A DNA stretch of 64,000 nucleotides from Macrolepiota albuminosa (GCA_027475525.1 JAMWFC010000088.1:1457534-1521533), one strand, 5' to 3'. Counted from the stretch's first letter, positions 23,287-35,735 are shown. Program-made: numbers and translations. The notes: a model not told the origin generated them from the sequence alone.

Positions 23287-24220
23287 GTTTTGAGACCATA
23301 CACTCTGCCCTCATCCCGCATCGAATTCACAGCACTTCCACCTCCACCGTTTCCACCCACTGCAGCGTGCATGGTGTTTGGGCCAGACAATTTGTACATG
23401 GCAGACACAGGAGGGACAGAGATTCATGACAACAAAAGTGACCTAGAAAACGAGCCTCCCCAAGATCCCGAGACTCCTCACACTTGAAGGGGGACCAATA
23501 AGAAGATTCCCTGGCCTCACGGCGAACCAGGCAGGCCTAACAGTGGTGGATTCAATCTTGTAACTGAGCTCACCAAGACTGGCTGGTCCAAAAGGTCCGC
23601 TGAGCAGCTGACAGTGGGTCGTCACTTCTAAGATGAGTTCACTAATTTGGATAACGATCCTTAACAGACAGCTGTCCATGTCCTAGCTCAAGAAAGGCTG
23701 GACGTGACAAAATGCTATAGGAAACAGGACAAGAAGGAGGTGAAAAAGATATGTGATGAGGTATGTGGATGTCACTCGCCAGCAGAGGGAACCTCATTTG
23801 TTGCAACAGATGGTGAAGGATAAGAACTGGCCAAAATTGAAGGAATACGACAACTGCTGGCCAGTTATTTGTATTCTGAAGTCAAAGTTGAAGAATGGCG
23901 CTGCAGCTGCCAGGCATAGTGAATTGAAGGATACACAGGTGCATCTGCAAGCAATTATGAGTAAGAGGGGAGTGAGCCCGGAGTTGTAGCGAGATATGAT
24001 AACAGTTTGAACGTGAGCAAATCTATCGTGCATGAGTAAGAATTTGCAGACTCACTACATGAAATCCCTGGATAATACCTGGAGGCAAAGGCTTTGGACA
24101 AGCTCAGAGGACCTGTGGAGAGCTGGAGTAACTCCAGGGAAAGGGAAGAACTTGGGTGAACCCAGAGCTCAGGGGGAGAGAGGAAGAACTAAGCTGCGCA
24201 CATCTCTGCGTCTCAGTTAT
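23287..24220 (+). pseudogene. Remnant of an uncharacterised mushroom ORF (WPRGEPGRPNSGG type)
   Basis: Plus-strand translation near 23500-24100 gives PWPHGEPGRPNSGGFNLVTE, TGWSKRSAEQLT, LAQERLDVTKCYRKQDKKEV with KKICDEV, then WPKLKEYDNCWPVICILKSK. The order resembles a family of unknown function common in Agaricomycete genomes (recollection). Several stops and frame changes are present. A short frame at 23290-23487 may be an upstream exon. The 3' part contains the TTGGGTGAACCCAGAGCTC motif at 24143. Confidence 0.4.
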
Positions 24221-24368
24221 ACTACCGTCGACCTACCACGGAGACGATTGCAACACAGCACAAAGTTTAACGAAACAAGCTCAAATTTAACGATGAGCGC
24301 GATGGAGAAGAACGAATTTGACAACATTTCAGGTGGCAGCCCCACTTTGTTTGGCTCTACTTTGCTTT

Positions 24369-24565
24369 GTGTGGTCGGTTGTTTACGATAAAGACACTTA
24401 TCAATGGGCATGGTGGCTGTGCCCAAGTCGACTTGTTGAGGGTCTGCACAGCTACCATGCCCATTGATCCGACCACACACAAAGCAAAATAAAGACACTT
24501 ATCAATGGACATGGTGGCTGTGCCCAAGTTGACTTTGTTGAGGGTCTGCACAGCCACCATGAGCC
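24369..24565. repeat. Palindromic hairpin repeat, copies 1 and 2
   Basis: Arms ATCAATGGGCATGGTGGCTG (24400) and the complement at 24446-24468 enclose CCCAAGTCGACTTGTTGAGG. Outer arms GTGTGGTCGG and CCGACCACAC extend the palindrome to 24369-24478. A second, shorter unit follows at 24500-24565 with the same right arm (GTCTGCACAGCCACCATG). The nearby AAAGACACTTATCAATGG is repeated in both. It looks like a small foldback or MITE-type repeat. Confidence 0.8.
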
Positions 24566-25180
24566 ACGAAGATGAAGAGTGCGCATGTGCCAGGGGTGGA
24601 AATCAAACACAAGTATAGTGTTTAGCAAATGCTAGACTAAAGAATAATAAAATACAAGAAGTGATGTGCGAGAACTGTATGTCAACAGTACTCATGGTGA
24701 GACAAGATCTGTAATGTGAGAGAGCGACTGTGCGCTCACCTGGGCAGCCAAAGGAGAAGGAGAAGGACGACTGAGAAGAAGGCTACCCAGAATGTCTGAG
24801 ACATGAGCCCTACTGTTTGCGACACGGAAACTGCCAGACCATGGCAATGTGCTGAGAACGGCATCTGGCCGAAGAAGGGGGAGAGGGGTGATGTGACGAT
24901 TGGAGGACTTCTTGGCATGCAGAGGCCTCCGAAAATGCTCGGTAGTCGCCTTTACCTAGTCAGAACTGAAAGAGGATGGTCATGTGACAATGTCACATAC
25001 TAACAACACGACTCTTGTGTGATCAACTTCTCTGAAAAGATAGTTATGACTAAAACTCCAGCACTCGTCCTGAAGAAGATAAAGTCAGCAGAAATGAAGG
25101 TTCAGCGACGACATAATTCTGAGCTACCCGAACCTCAGAAGAAAGATGGAACAAGAGCTTAACCATTCCCTTTAAGCCCC
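24566..25180. other. Upstream region of the RTC4-like gene
   Basis: A possible first coding piece starts at ATG 25046 (MTKTPALVLKKIKSAEMKVQ), continues RRHNSELPEPQKKDGTRA and then meets a stop. Reading past it in the next frame gives LTIPFKPPG, which suggests a one-base shift before the 25187 frame. The rest (24566-25040) shows no gene. Confidence 0.4.
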
Positions 25181-25186
25181 CAGGTA

Positions 25187-26613
25187 TTGAGTAGCATTGG
25201 ATCGTCATCATTAATGGCTGGACCATCTGATCTCAAACGTTCCTCCTCGGGAACTTATGAAGAGTCAGTCTTAAAAAAATTGAAGAAGGATGACCCAGAT
25301 GAGAAGAATGACCCAGATGAACAGGATGCAGATCAAGGTACATTGAACCTATCTATATACACCATCCTCTCTTCTGATTGTGACACTAGAAATTGACCCC
25401 AAAACTCTTTGTCCTTATTGCGACACACCTCTCCCTTCTGAGCCTACTGCTCAGCTCAAGTGTTTACTGGATACTGCAGCAAAAAAGTCATGCCCTGAGC
25501 CCTGGCCAGGGAATCGCTTTGGACGAACGGCGCCTTTTACCGTTTATATTGATGTTTGCCAACGTCACCGCTTTGAGAGTCAGATGCTGCCAGAAGCTGA
25601 GCGCAAAGGCTGGCCCAAGGCGATCAATTGGTCTGAGGTCAGCAAACGTGTGCGGAAAATGAAGGGCACATTACGCGCTATTATTGAGGACAATGGTGGG
25701 GTAGATTCTGATATGTTGGATAGTGGAGATAGTTGGCCCAGAGCGCGATGTGTTTTTTGGAAGGAAGCATTAGAAGAGGTGAGAGTGAAGGGGACAAGGG
25801 CCGTTGCAGGGGTTCGCGGACAATTTGCCAACTTTGAAAAGATGCAACCTGGATAGTGAGTGCTTTATTTCTTTCGTTGAATACATCCGTGGTAAGCCTA
25901 TCTGTAGCTACGGTGAAATGGGATTGGTCATCATCCACCAAATATTGTACGATTTGTTCCCACTTACTTCGATTGATCCCGACTTGGTATCTCCTCTGAC
26001 GACAAGCGAGTTCCTACAACGTATCCTGGTTCCCGAAGTCGGTGTGCGATTGATTATGCAGGACATGGATCTAGACAAGAGTCAGATGAGAGATGCTGTT
26101 AAAATCTTGCGAGAGAGTGCAAATTATGGCGTGTGTATGTTTCCTGTAGATGAAGGAGAAGAGGACGAAGGAGTCCAGGACGATTCTCAACTGGGTGCCG
26201 CTGACATGATTGTTATGAAGAGGGCGATGAAGAGGCGGCAGCAGCTGGATGTGGATGAAAAAGCCAAGGACGAGTATCAAGAGCAGATGGAGAAGATAAG
26301 GGAAGTGGAAAGGCAAGAACCTGTAAAGACTAGAGCATGGAAGAAGAAAGGAAAGAGATCGGATGCCAGAGTTGAGTCATCCCCACAAGCGTCAAAAGCT
26401 CGTCCCAAGCCAAGACCTCTCGGTAAAGGTACCAGCACCACCAGTGTTACTGATATCGAGATACTGATGATGTTCTTGGATCCGGTCAAGGTTGTCCAAA
26501 GTTTCATCACCTTACATCTCAAAGTGGTACCCTCACACACCTCACAAGTGACAGCAGCATTGAAGATACAACACAGCACCCTGAAGGTTTGCGGGGGAAG
26601 CCTCAACCATTGA
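25187..26613 (+). CDS. RTC4-like domain protein
   Basis: The frame from 25187 gives a Ser-rich then acidic stretch (SSIGSSSLMAGPSDLKRSSS, KKLKKDDPDEKNDPDE). After an intron the 25390-25856 exon reads IDPKTLCPYCDTPLPSEPT, YIDVCQRHRFESQMLPEAER, KGWPKAINWSEVSKRVRKMK. The next exon (about 25856-26450) reads GLVIIHQILYDLFPLTSIDP, LTTSEFLQRILVPEVGVRLI and MRDAVKILRESANYGVCMFP, followed by a Lys/Glu-rich basic tail. The CPYC, VCxxHRFE and LxPLxxxEFIQxxLxPE elements match the RTC4-like domain named after yeast Restriction of Telomere Capping 4. Molecular function is not established. No stop interrupts the domain, so it may be a working cargo gene. A nuclear role is plausible from the basic tail but is inferred. 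Confidence 0.72.
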
Positions 26614-27380
26614 CGTTTGTGACTTCTTCTTGTGTCACTAAAAGAAATGTCGATAAGACACCCATCCCTGGACCAAAGCTTTGGCCTCTGCCATCTCGAA
26701 AAGCAGTGGTCCTCGATATGGTATGTATTGTCCCTACCTCGTCTTTCTTGCAGAAGCGGTCAGAGCACGAGAGCAGAACCAGAGGTCCGTGTGAGTGTTG
26801 ACCAAACTCACTATGAGCTTTTCCTGATATGATACCTTCTTGAAGCCAGGCAGGCTTCGAGGAAAAAGAACAAAAGGACCAAACTCACTATGAGCTTTTC
26901 CTGATATGATACCTTCTTGAAGCCAGGCAGGCTTCGAGGAAAAAGAACAAAAGTCATATGCATGGTTGTTGAGCGATAACTCTCATTTGTCCTTTGAATC
27001 TATGGTTGCATATGGCCTCTCACTCACAAAAATTTTATCAGAATTTTATTCATGTACTTTACTTTGTTTTGTCAACCCTCCCTCCTCACCCTGTATATTA
27101 CTTGTAGTAGCTAGCCGTCGCTTCTCACCTCCAGTCATCAATACACGTAGGTTACGCATTTGCGTGACTGGTCTGGTGCTATCTATATGAACCTTAACTG
27201 CAGAGGATCATAGTTAAATCATAAGGTAAGAATTACAAATGAACTATGTATTCAATGACGAATTCATGACACCCATAGCTAGTCAGCAATATCTTCGACA
27301 CTCCCACTCGATGATGCTTGAGGGTGTCTGACACCAAGTTTATTACGGAAGAGTTCAAATGCGTCCCGAGGTAAAGCTTT
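26614..27380. other. Region with a 76-bp duplication, no clear gene
   Basis: Some coding-like sequence follows the RTC4-like frame (KTPIPGPKLWPLPSRKAVVL near 26650-26710), perhaps a last exon. GACCAAACTCACTATGAGCT starts at 26801 and is repeated at 26877. From 26960 to 27380 the sequence is non-coding and AT-rich. Confidence 0.4.
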
Positions 27381-27389
27381 AGTGAACAC

Positions 27390-27742
27390 GTTGGCAATCA
27401 TGCTCTTTGTAGGAATATAGTCAATTTAATAGTTTCACGTGCAATATAATTGCGAATAAAGTGATAGCAAATGTTGATATGTTTGGTGCGTGAATGAGGA
27501 GTTCCTTTTAGATATTGTAGGATGTGTTTGCCTGCTGCAAGATGCTGTATTCCGGGATTACCGGCAGATTGAGCTAGCAAACCGACAGAGAACTGGATAT
27601 CGGGACGTGTTTGGGTTACATAGAGCAAAGACCCAACGAGGGAAAGGTAATTTATACCTTTAGCAAAGATGATGATTGGTGATGATCGACGTGGAAACTG
27701 GAGTACAATTCTGCATTCCAAAACGTTCCAAGACGGAATCAA
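27390..27742 (-). mobile_element. Ty1/copia remnant (RT/RNase H junction)
   Basis: The minus-strand frame reads INYLSLVGSLLYVTQTRPDI, QFSVGLLAQSAGNPGIQHLA, AGKHILQYLKGTP. This is the conserved stretch after the reverse transcriptase in copia pol (Y-x-x-x-VGSLLYxxxxTRPDI). It belongs to a different copia lineage from the 12743-17437 element. Sequence around it (27230-27390) resembles RNase H-side text of the same kind, but no LTRs are seen. Truncated. Confidence 0.82.
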
Positions 27743-27837
27743 CGTCCAATGTTCGCAGTACCCATTTTACCATTTTCTCATTCAACCTTAACCACATTTT
27801 TGCCTTTGTCTTCCCGCCTCTTCACCATTTTCATTGA

Positions 27838-28020
27838 TCCAACCACACAAAGCAAAATAAAGACACTTATCAATGGGCATGGTGGCTGTGCCCAAGTCGA
27901 CTTGTCGAGGGTCTGCACAGCCACCATGCCCATTGATCCGACCACACACAAGCAATGGGCATGGTGGCTGTGCCCAAGTCAACTTGTCGAGGGTCTGCAC
28001 AGCCACCATGAGCCACGAAG
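27838..28020. repeat. Palindromic hairpin repeat, copies 3 and 4
   Basis: Two further units of the 24369 repeat in tandem. One is at 27870-27938 (CAATGGGCATGGTGGCTGTG, then GCACAGCCACCATGCCCATT). The second is at 27953-28010. The flank AAAGCAAAATAAAGACACTT is also shared. The arms are nearly perfect, so the repeats would fold stably in single-stranded form. Confidence 0.82.
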
Positions 28021-28308
28021 ACGATTCACAAAGTACTGCCAAAGAGGGATGTGCGTATTACAAGAGCTCTCCTCTACCTGCTCTGGGCTCACCCAAGTTT
28101 TTCCTTTTCTCTGGGCTCACCCAAGCTCTCCACAGGTCCTCTTGTCCAAAGAAACATTGTTCCCTACACACACTCTCTTGAGACATCCTCTGGCATCACT
28201 CGCTCATAACATCATTTTTCATTTCATATTATCGTGTTCCATACGGAGTTATCAATTTGCCCTTTGTCTCTTTTGTTCTTTGTTCTAAGCTCAAAACTAT
28301 TTTCAACA

Positions 28309-29601
28309 TGCAACAGACACAAGACATGGACGCTATGGAAGATAAATCACAGCAAGCCATGCCAACTGCAACGGAGTATGAAAAACTGTCGGTCGAATTG
28401 AAGCAACGTCCGCACAATCCAGATTCCTGGAAGAGACTGGTTTGTCTTGCAGAAGAATCGGGTGATATTTGCAAAGTACGCAACGTCCGCACAATCCAGA
28501 TTCCTGGAAGAGACTGGTTTGTCTTGCAGAAGAATCGGGTGATATTTGCAAAGTACGTGTGTTGTTTGATGCGCTATTGGAACAGTATCCAAATAGCATG
28601 CGTGGCCTTGAGGTGCCTACTTTTGCGTATCTGACAGTTGTTTTCTCTTTCAGTCTTCTGCGCAATTCCGCTATGTTTTTTATTTCCTACAGGACCCATC
28701 AACGTATGACGAAGCACAAGATCTCTTTAAAAGGTTTCTCACTAAATCACCAGAAGTACCCTTCTGGGAACTCTACCTAAGATATGTTAGGTAAGGTGTT
28801 CTTCCCTATTTATACATCTTCTCTTGTGTACTAATTAGGCCATAGACGTGTTAACACTCGATGGGAACCGGTTCGTGAGGCGTATATTTATACATTTCTC
28901 TTGTGTACTAATTAGGCCATAGACGTGTTAACACTTGATGGGAACCGGTTCGTGAGGCGTACGAGTTTGCGATCCACCATATTGGGCACAACAGGGATAG
29001 TGGCCCTATCTGGATGAATTACATTCAGTTTTTGCATCTTTCATCAAACAACCAGCAAAAGATATATGTGTTGAGGGAAGTTTATCATCGCGCAGTTCAG
29101 GTTCCCTTTGACGGTGTTGAATCCTTGTGGCAAGAGCTCAAGAGTTTCGAGGACAGCCTGGATAGAACCAAGGCAATGGAGGTTATGAATAATCTCTGGC
29201 CGGCGTACAGGCAGGCCCTCCTGACCTTCCGTCAACTGTCAAACCACGTTCGCGCACTCATACCCACACCTGCCCCTACATCCCTGGACCGTCCAGAACT
29301 CGTTTTACCTGCTCTCCCCATACTCGACGCGTTAGAGCGCTCAATCCTTGCAAGATGGAAAGCTTACCTCAAGTGGGAGGAGAGTGATCCTCTAGAGCTG
29401 GACCAGAGAGGCCAGTCTGCCACCCTCGTGTCGCGCATCTTCCATGTGTATCGTAAAGCATTGATCCGAATGTGGTATCACGATGACATTAAGTCCATGG
29501 CCTGTCTGTGGCTGGAAAAAGTGGGAAAACATCAAGAAGCCTTGAAGATCTCAGAGATGTGGGTTGGAGCCGACCCAGACAAGTATGCAGTCCTTGATTG
29601 A
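28309..29601 (+). pseudogene. RNA14/CstF77-like mRNA 3'-end processing protein, partial
   Basis: CstF77/Rna14 is the HAT-repeat scaffold of the cleavage and polyadenylation machinery. The first exon begins MQQTQDMDAMEDKSQQAMPT and continues EYEKLSVELKQRPHNPDSWK, RLVCLAEESGDICKV. After removal of one copy of the 77-bp duplication (28404/28481) the frame runs on to RVLFDALLEQYPNSM, normal HAT-repeat sequence. Further exons hold FRYVFYFLQ, DEAQDLFKRFLTKSPEVPFW, WEPVREAYEFAIHHIG and the long frame 29014-29601. That frame has WMNYIQFLHLSSNNQQK, VESLWQELKSFEDSLDRTKA, YRQALLTFRQLSNHVRALIP, RWKAYLKWEESDPLELDQRG and VYRKALIRMWYHDDI. The C-terminal HAT repeats and the monkeytail region are absent. It is probably a truncated copy of a host gene. 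Confidence 0.8.
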
Positions 29602-31250
29602 TTGGTCGCCTTCTATTGCTCAAACATCTTTCTTTAGGGTCCCGATGGACGCCGAAGTCTACTGTCGATTCAACAGGTTAAGTCTCGATGATCGAACGCT
29701 GAGGCAAGTCCACTCCCGATGCAACAACAGATTCAGTCTTGGTGATGATACCTTGAGACAACAGTAATATGGATCATGATTTGTAGTTCAGTGTTGGTTG
29801 GTTGGCATTGATACCGGTTATGCCTACAAAAATGCCTACAAATATTCTCTTTTTTCATGTCTCTGTTTTCTTTTCAGAAATCAAGATTTTGCCTTTATGC
29901 CTACAAAAATGCCTACAAATATTCTCTTTTTTCATGTCTCTGTTTTCTTTTCAGAAATCAAGATTTTGCCTCCTAAGACTATTGATCGTCTAAATACTCA
30001 ATTCCCGCTACTTTAGTAGTGGCTTTTTTGTTCGTTCAAAATTATCATTGCCTCTTTGATCCTAATTTAAATACTCAATTCCCGCTACTTTAGTAGTGGC
30101 TTTTTTGTTCGTTCAAAATTATCATTGCCTCTTTGATCCTAATTTTGTGATTATTTGGTCGAATATGTCGGGCACGTGTCACTTTCTATTTGCAATTGGA
30201 CGAGACGCTTGGCCAAACAGACAAGTGTTTCAATGTGTCTTTTCAATTTTTTGAAAGTACGAGCTCTATCTCATTCATTGTGGGCTTGGCCAAACAGACA
30301 AGTGTTTCAATGTGTCTTTTCAATTTTTTGAAAGTACGAGCTCTATCTCATTCATTGTGGCTGGTAGGACTACAAGTTATTTCTGGGTACGGATCACTCT
30401 CAGATGTATAAGTATCTGGATAGTATCTGATTCATTTCACATTCTTCAGTGTCGAGTTCCTAAAAATGACTCACATGCGCGTTGGAAACACAAAATTTAG
30501 TTCCTATCATTGGTTTACAGATGTAATATCTACCACAACAAACTTGGAGACTTACTTCGGGCCAAATACACCTGTAGTTCCTATCATTGGTTTACAGATG
30601 TAATATCTACCACAACAAACTTGGAGACTTACTTCGGGCCAAATACACCTGTATATGTAGGTTTTGAATCCTTCTAATATATTACCACCGATCTCTCTTC
30701 TAGAACCTTGCCGTCTTCATGTGTCAATCGGAAAATACGCAACATGCGACCTCTCAATTGATAATCTCTCGCTGTTTAGAGCGGATATGCTAGGAGACGT
30801 GGCCACGATGACCATGGCTGGCGTCAGGCAAGTCCAAGAGGCTTGTTTCGAGGTGCTCAAGCTCTACAGGTTGTTGGACGTATACAGTATATGCTTGGCA
30901 TCCTCTCAGGCCATCGTCGTCTGTGTTAATGGTTGATGTTCCATACCATCAGAAGACCGTGAGTGGCTCTTTAACCTTTTAAAAGCTGCTGATATTTTCT
31001 GTTACCTCTCGGATCATTGAACGACCTTCAGGAAATCATCAATCTATTTGCACAAGGTTTGGATGATCATCTAAAATCCCTTCATGACGCCTCTCGTGGC
31101 TTGGAAACGAATCATTTTTCTACATCTCCCAGTCATCTCTTGGTGCTGTACACAGAATTGATTAATCATGAAGGGGCTTGGAAACGAATCATTTTTCTAC
31201 ATCTCCCAGTCATCTCTTGGTGCTGTACACAGAATTGATTAATCATGAAG
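29602..31250. other. Stretch dense in 77-bp duplications, no recognised gene
   Basis: Direct duplications of period 77 start at 29821, 29991, 30208, 30498 and 31099. Possible coding pieces are VPMDAEVYCRFNRLSLDD (29640-29700) and a frame at 30664-30936 (LHVSIGKYATCDLSIDNLSL, VRQVQEACFEVLKLYRLLDV). Neither gives a family match. They may be exons of one gene broken by the duplications. Confidence 0.45.
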
Positions 31251-31619
31251 GAAAAAAGACATCATAAATACCTTGATCAATCTCACGGTAGCTGCCATAC
31301 ACGTTGGTCTGATCCTGGGGGTCCGTTTTCTTCTTCTTGAGTCTTTTGGCTTGTAACGGCATTGCATCACAGGGAAACCTTTCTGTTCCATCTGATGCAC
31401 TTGGTGTTGGACGATTGATTGTTGAAAGGTAGGCTTCATATGAAATTGAATATCATGGAATTTACCCAAGTGCACTTTGCTCTCATAGTGGAAGCGACGC
31501 CGATCGTAAAGCGCTTGATCTTTTGATAGAACATAGTCAAGCAGGACGGCGCCCGAGACACTTCCACAATCAGCTGGACCTGGCATTAACCACATCGCCC
31601 TTGCTCTTGCTATTGCCAC
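31239..31619 (-). CDS. Hypothetical ORF, 126 codons
   Basis: Open minus-strand frame including HLGKFHDIQFHMKPTFQQSI, HQMEQKGFPVMQCRYKPKDS and RRRKRTPR. A second minus-strand frame over the same DNA reads AKRLKKKKTDPQDQTNVYGS and is just as plausible. No family recognised and no neighbouring exons found. It lies between the RNA14 fragment and the JmjC gene. Low confidence that it is a gene. Confidence 0.2.
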   Translation of the reverse strand: MAIARARAMWLMPGPADCGSVSGAVLLDYVLSKDQALYDRRRFHYESKVHLGKFHDIQFHMKPTFQQSIVQHQVHQMEQKGFPVMQCRYKPKDSRRRKRTPRIRPTCMAATVRLIKVFMMSFFLHD

Positions 31620-31798
31620 AGGAGTATTCAGAGATTGCCGGAAGAGAAAGCTTGCTTGATGTCAGTATTTGTATGTCTATAACGTGATAACTGATGATAC
31701 CCTAACCCTGATCCATCGCAGATGTGGGCCATCTTGGGTGCTGTAGCTCGTCCGCCGGAACTCCAAACTGATGATACCCTAACCCTGATCCATCGCAG

Positions 31799-34700
31799 AT
31801 GTGGGCCATCTTGGGTGCTGTAGCTCGTCCGCCGGAACTCCATGAGGCGGAACGACTTGTATGGAGGGTTATTTTCAACACAGCAATGGGTGGTATCCTC
31901 CTAGATGAATTGGCTATGGCATTGCCAGAATTGATAGATACCGCCCCATCAGCAACCAAGAAATGGATCAATATCTATAAATCTTCACGTATATCGTCTC
32001 TTCTTGTAAAGGAAGACTTGCTCTTATATTTTCATGTTTATATTTTTGATTCAGGACATGACGCTTCAATTGGAGCTATGACTGATCGAGCAGGTGCGTC
32101 GTCTCAGAAAAAAATAATGACTAGGGGATGATTTATGATTTGATTATCATCATGTAGAGGCACATGCTACTTTGTCATCTGAACGTCGTACTCTGCCTAG
32201 ACTACGTCACAGCAAACAAAAGCCCACATCACGTCGAAGCATGACACAAGAGGAACAAGACCAACCCACAAGGAGGGAAGGCATCACAGCAAACAAAAGC
32301 CCACATCACGTCGAAGCATGACACAAGAGGAACAAGACCAACCCACAAGGAGGGAAGGCAACTCGATAATGACAGTGGAAATTCAGATGACGATAGTAGT
32401 CCTCTGATGACATTAAACAACAACAAACATCACAGCATGTCACAGGAGGAACAAGGATTAAATTTAGTTGATACATCAAGTAAGTTGATTCAAGAGAACA
32501 TCACTTAATTTGACACATTTCAAGGGATTTTGACTCTGAGACCTAGAATGAAAAACCAGGCTAAGGTAACTGTTAGCAAAGACTATAATAAACCCTGACG
32601 CCCGAGCAATAGCATCCAGCGCAAATGACAATTGACTTGACTATAGAGGAGACGGTCTGGGAATGTCGTTACAAAATCCTCATAGAATTTTGACATACAG
32701 CTTTTAACAGGACTTTGAAGTAGACGACGGAGAGAAGATCAGTTTTGTCGTAGATAGGCCTCTGGAAAAAACATCAACCAAGTATAATCTACCTATTCTG
32801 GGCAGACCAACAACTGCCACATATGAATATGTTCCCGCGTTCCACGTAAGAGTATCCGTTGAACAGAACGTAACTTTTCTCATGTTGTTTCAATAGCTCC
32901 CAGAGGACATGGAGTGGTTCACGTAAGAGTATCCGTTGAACAGAACGTAACTTTTCTCATGTTGTTTCAATAGCTCCCAGAGGACATGGAGTGGTTCAAC
33001 GTATGGAACGCGTGACAAAGGTTCCGAATCGAGTTTGGTAAAAATCATAACACATAAAGAGTACACAAAACTTGGATCGAGCATGATCATGTCCCTTCTG
33101 GAAACCAACGCTTGGTAAAAATCATAACACATAAAGAGTACACAAAACTTGGATCGAGCATGATCATGTCCCTTCTGGAAACCAACATGTGCATCGTAAT
33201 AACTGAGGAGCCTCATCTCGATGTGTTGTTCTCGGAGGAGACACTTGCAAGTGTCTTTGCTCTGGATGAACCTACTACCTTGCACGGTAATCTCTTCCGT
33301 CCCGGGGTACAGACATCCACTAACAACGAAGCAGACTTCACTATTTTAGGCCCTGGAAAGCTTAGGACGGGCACGCTACTAGATCTCTTTCATCCACTAA
33401 CAACGAAGCAGACTTCACTATTTTAGGCCCTGGAAAGCTTAGGACGGGCACGCTACTAGATCTCTTTGCAATGCAGCTGATCCACCGAAGGCTTTGAATT
33501 GCCTTTACTCCCAGATTCTCACATGCCTTTCCTAATTTACCATACTCAACAACACAGTTGCATGGAGGCGGACACGTAGACACACTTATTGTGGCGATGA
33601 CAGACTTTTTCCTGTCCCTGACATGTGTTGGGCCATCGCATCCACCAGTGCAACCACTCATTATTGGCACGTGGATTCCGATGGCTTTGGGACGTTCCTA
33701 CAGGTGGTAACAGGTTGTAAGATCTGGTATGTTGCTACTCCTAAAAGCGGTTCTTTCGATGATTTTGCCGACGTATCGTTGTTCACGTCTGAATATGACA
33801 TTTCTGCGGCGCTACTCCTAAAAGCGGTTCTTTCGATGATTTTGCCGACGTATCATTGTTCACGTCTGAATATGACATTTCTGCGCAAATGATGACCGAT
33901 GGAATATAGCCCGTTTGGTCTTAGTACCAGGAACTACCTTGTGAGTTTCATGTTATTCGGCATCAACGATGTTCCATGACTGTATTACAGGATTATGCGA
34001 CCAGGTCTTCCACATGCAGTTGTCAGCCCAGAGCCTGCACTTTGTAAAGGCGGACACTTTTATTGTACTACCACTATTCAGAATTCAATCGTCGGAATTT
34101 TCCACGATTTCGTTGGAAAACGCACTGTCACCAATACCGAACATCAAGACGCATCCAACTTGCTTTTGACAAGCATTTTGACGTACTACGTCCTGGATCT
34201 CGTCAATCCTTCTGACTGTAAGTGTCTGATAGATATTGATTATAAAGCAATGCCAATAAGGAGGTTTCAGTTCCTATCGCGACTCATCTGCCAGATCCTT
34301 TAACATGGAGTGGGGCTCTGTCCATCTTTTATCTCTGCTTGTATTTCGAGTTGTACAGTGGCCTGGTCCATTGGTATTACGTTCAAGCTCCCTGAAGCAT
34401 GAAAGCAGCTATCAAGAATTGCTCTCGTGCTAGAAAACTATGGGGTGGTTCTTAGGGAGGCATCTATTTACTCACGATGGTGTGACCTACACAGGAGTCG
34501 GTGCATATGAAAAGCTATTCGCCCCATTCCTCATCCACCATGTTCATCTTCTCATGATATATAAGAATTTAGCCTATGACGTAGGGTTAAACGAGCACCG
34601 CGATGAAGTGAGGCCTCAAGACGTTGCGAGGGACATTGATTGGTGTTTGAGAGGAGGACCTGCTTGGGAAGCTTATAACCAGTTGAAGGCTATGCCTATT

Positions 34701-35242
34701 ACACATCGTAAATTTTCCTGGGAAGGTGAAGGTTATAAAATCGAGGTCTCATCTAACACTGCATATGGCAAATGTTTTGCTCTCCTCCAATTGTCTTCGC
34801 TAATTGTGTTTTAGATCTCGGAGAACACGCAGACGGTTGTGTTTTTGGGGACTGGCGGTGTGCGAAAGCTATGGGGCTAATTGTGTTTTAGATCTCGGAG
34901 AACACGCAGATTGTTGTGTTTTTGGGGACTGGCGATGTGCGAAAGCTATGGGCATCTCCTTGCTTGAAAGTCGTTCGAACACCTTCCTACAACACGCAAA
35001 GGACAACCCGTCTCAAACAATCAAGCCTCGATATGGACAATTCGGACTTTCAAACGGAGGGAAGTCAATCTCATGATGGTGCAGTTAATCCAGGTTTGAA
35101 GAGATGCCGATCCGACAATTCTTCGTCCAGAGGCAAGTTCTGCATCAGAACACTTCTAACCATAGCTCACCAGTTTTACAGAAAAGAAGGCTCGATCATC
35201 ATGAACCCAGGACTTATCTCACAAAATATGCTGACTGATTAA
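31799..35242 (+). CDS. JmjC-domain protein, multi-exon, frame broken by duplications
   Basis: JmjC proteins are Fe(II)/2-oxoglutarate oxygenases, many of them histone demethylases. N-terminal pieces include LHEAERLVWRVIFNTAMGGI (about 31840) and DFEVDDGEKISFVVDRPLEK (32712). The catalytic fold is at 33100-34200: MSLLETNMCIVITEEPHLDV, then WAIASTSATTHYWHVDSDGF with GTFLQVVTGCKIWYVATPK, then LVLVPGTTL, and after an intron RPGLPHAVVSPEPALCKGGH with FYCTTTI. The metal ligands HVD and the distal His in PGLPHAVV are present. The C-terminal part (34440-34790) reads VARDIDWCLRGGPAWEAYNQ. Seven 77-bp duplications (31689, 32207, 32843, 33035, 33314, 33734, 34799) interrupt the frames. If these are artificial the gene could be intact. 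It is a cargo gene of the giant element; substrate unknown. Confidence 0.72.
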
Positions 35243-35735
35243 ATAGAGTATTAGTAGACTAAACAATCCACAATACATTGAGTGTGGTAACATGTAACTT
35301 CTATGACACGTCGGTGATGGCTGAGATTTTCGACGTCGCCAATCACCTTATGTGGCAGTGCAAAAATGTCAACTTGTTGATTCATGCACAGCCACACTTT
35401 TGGCAGCCAAAACTTGGACCAATCAACCCTCCAAAACCTTTTCCTTAAACGAGATGTGTCACGCCATTTTCAGTGCACACGTCTCTCAACGAAAGGACGT
35501 ATGACAATGCAAAATGCCATTTTCAAAAGGAAAAGGTGACAGAGAAGTGACACATTTCCTTTTGGCATACGACTCTTCTTACATGTTGTTTTTCCAGATA
35601 ATGTCAGTTATTCAGCCACTACATGCTAAAGACCAGCTCAGCTGACAATCAGATAGTAGATAGTGATGATAACGGCTGATTTAGTGGGCGTAGATGCAGA
35701 TAATGTCTTCTTAACGTCAAAAAAGGGAGGCATGC
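35243..35735. other. Intergenic, with a trace of the hairpin repeat
   Basis: No gene seen. At 35353-35396 a diverged hairpin unit occurs: GTGGCAGTGCAAAAATGTCA, then CTTGTTGATTCATGCACAGC. The CAACTTGTTGA centre and CACAGCCAC arm link it to the repeats at 24369 and 27838. Confidence 0.5.

Noticed and set aside
31799..35242. KDZ transposon with TET/JBP dioxygenase
   Set aside because: The oxygenase here has JmjC motifs (HVD, PGLPHAVV), and no KDZ-type transposase text was found.
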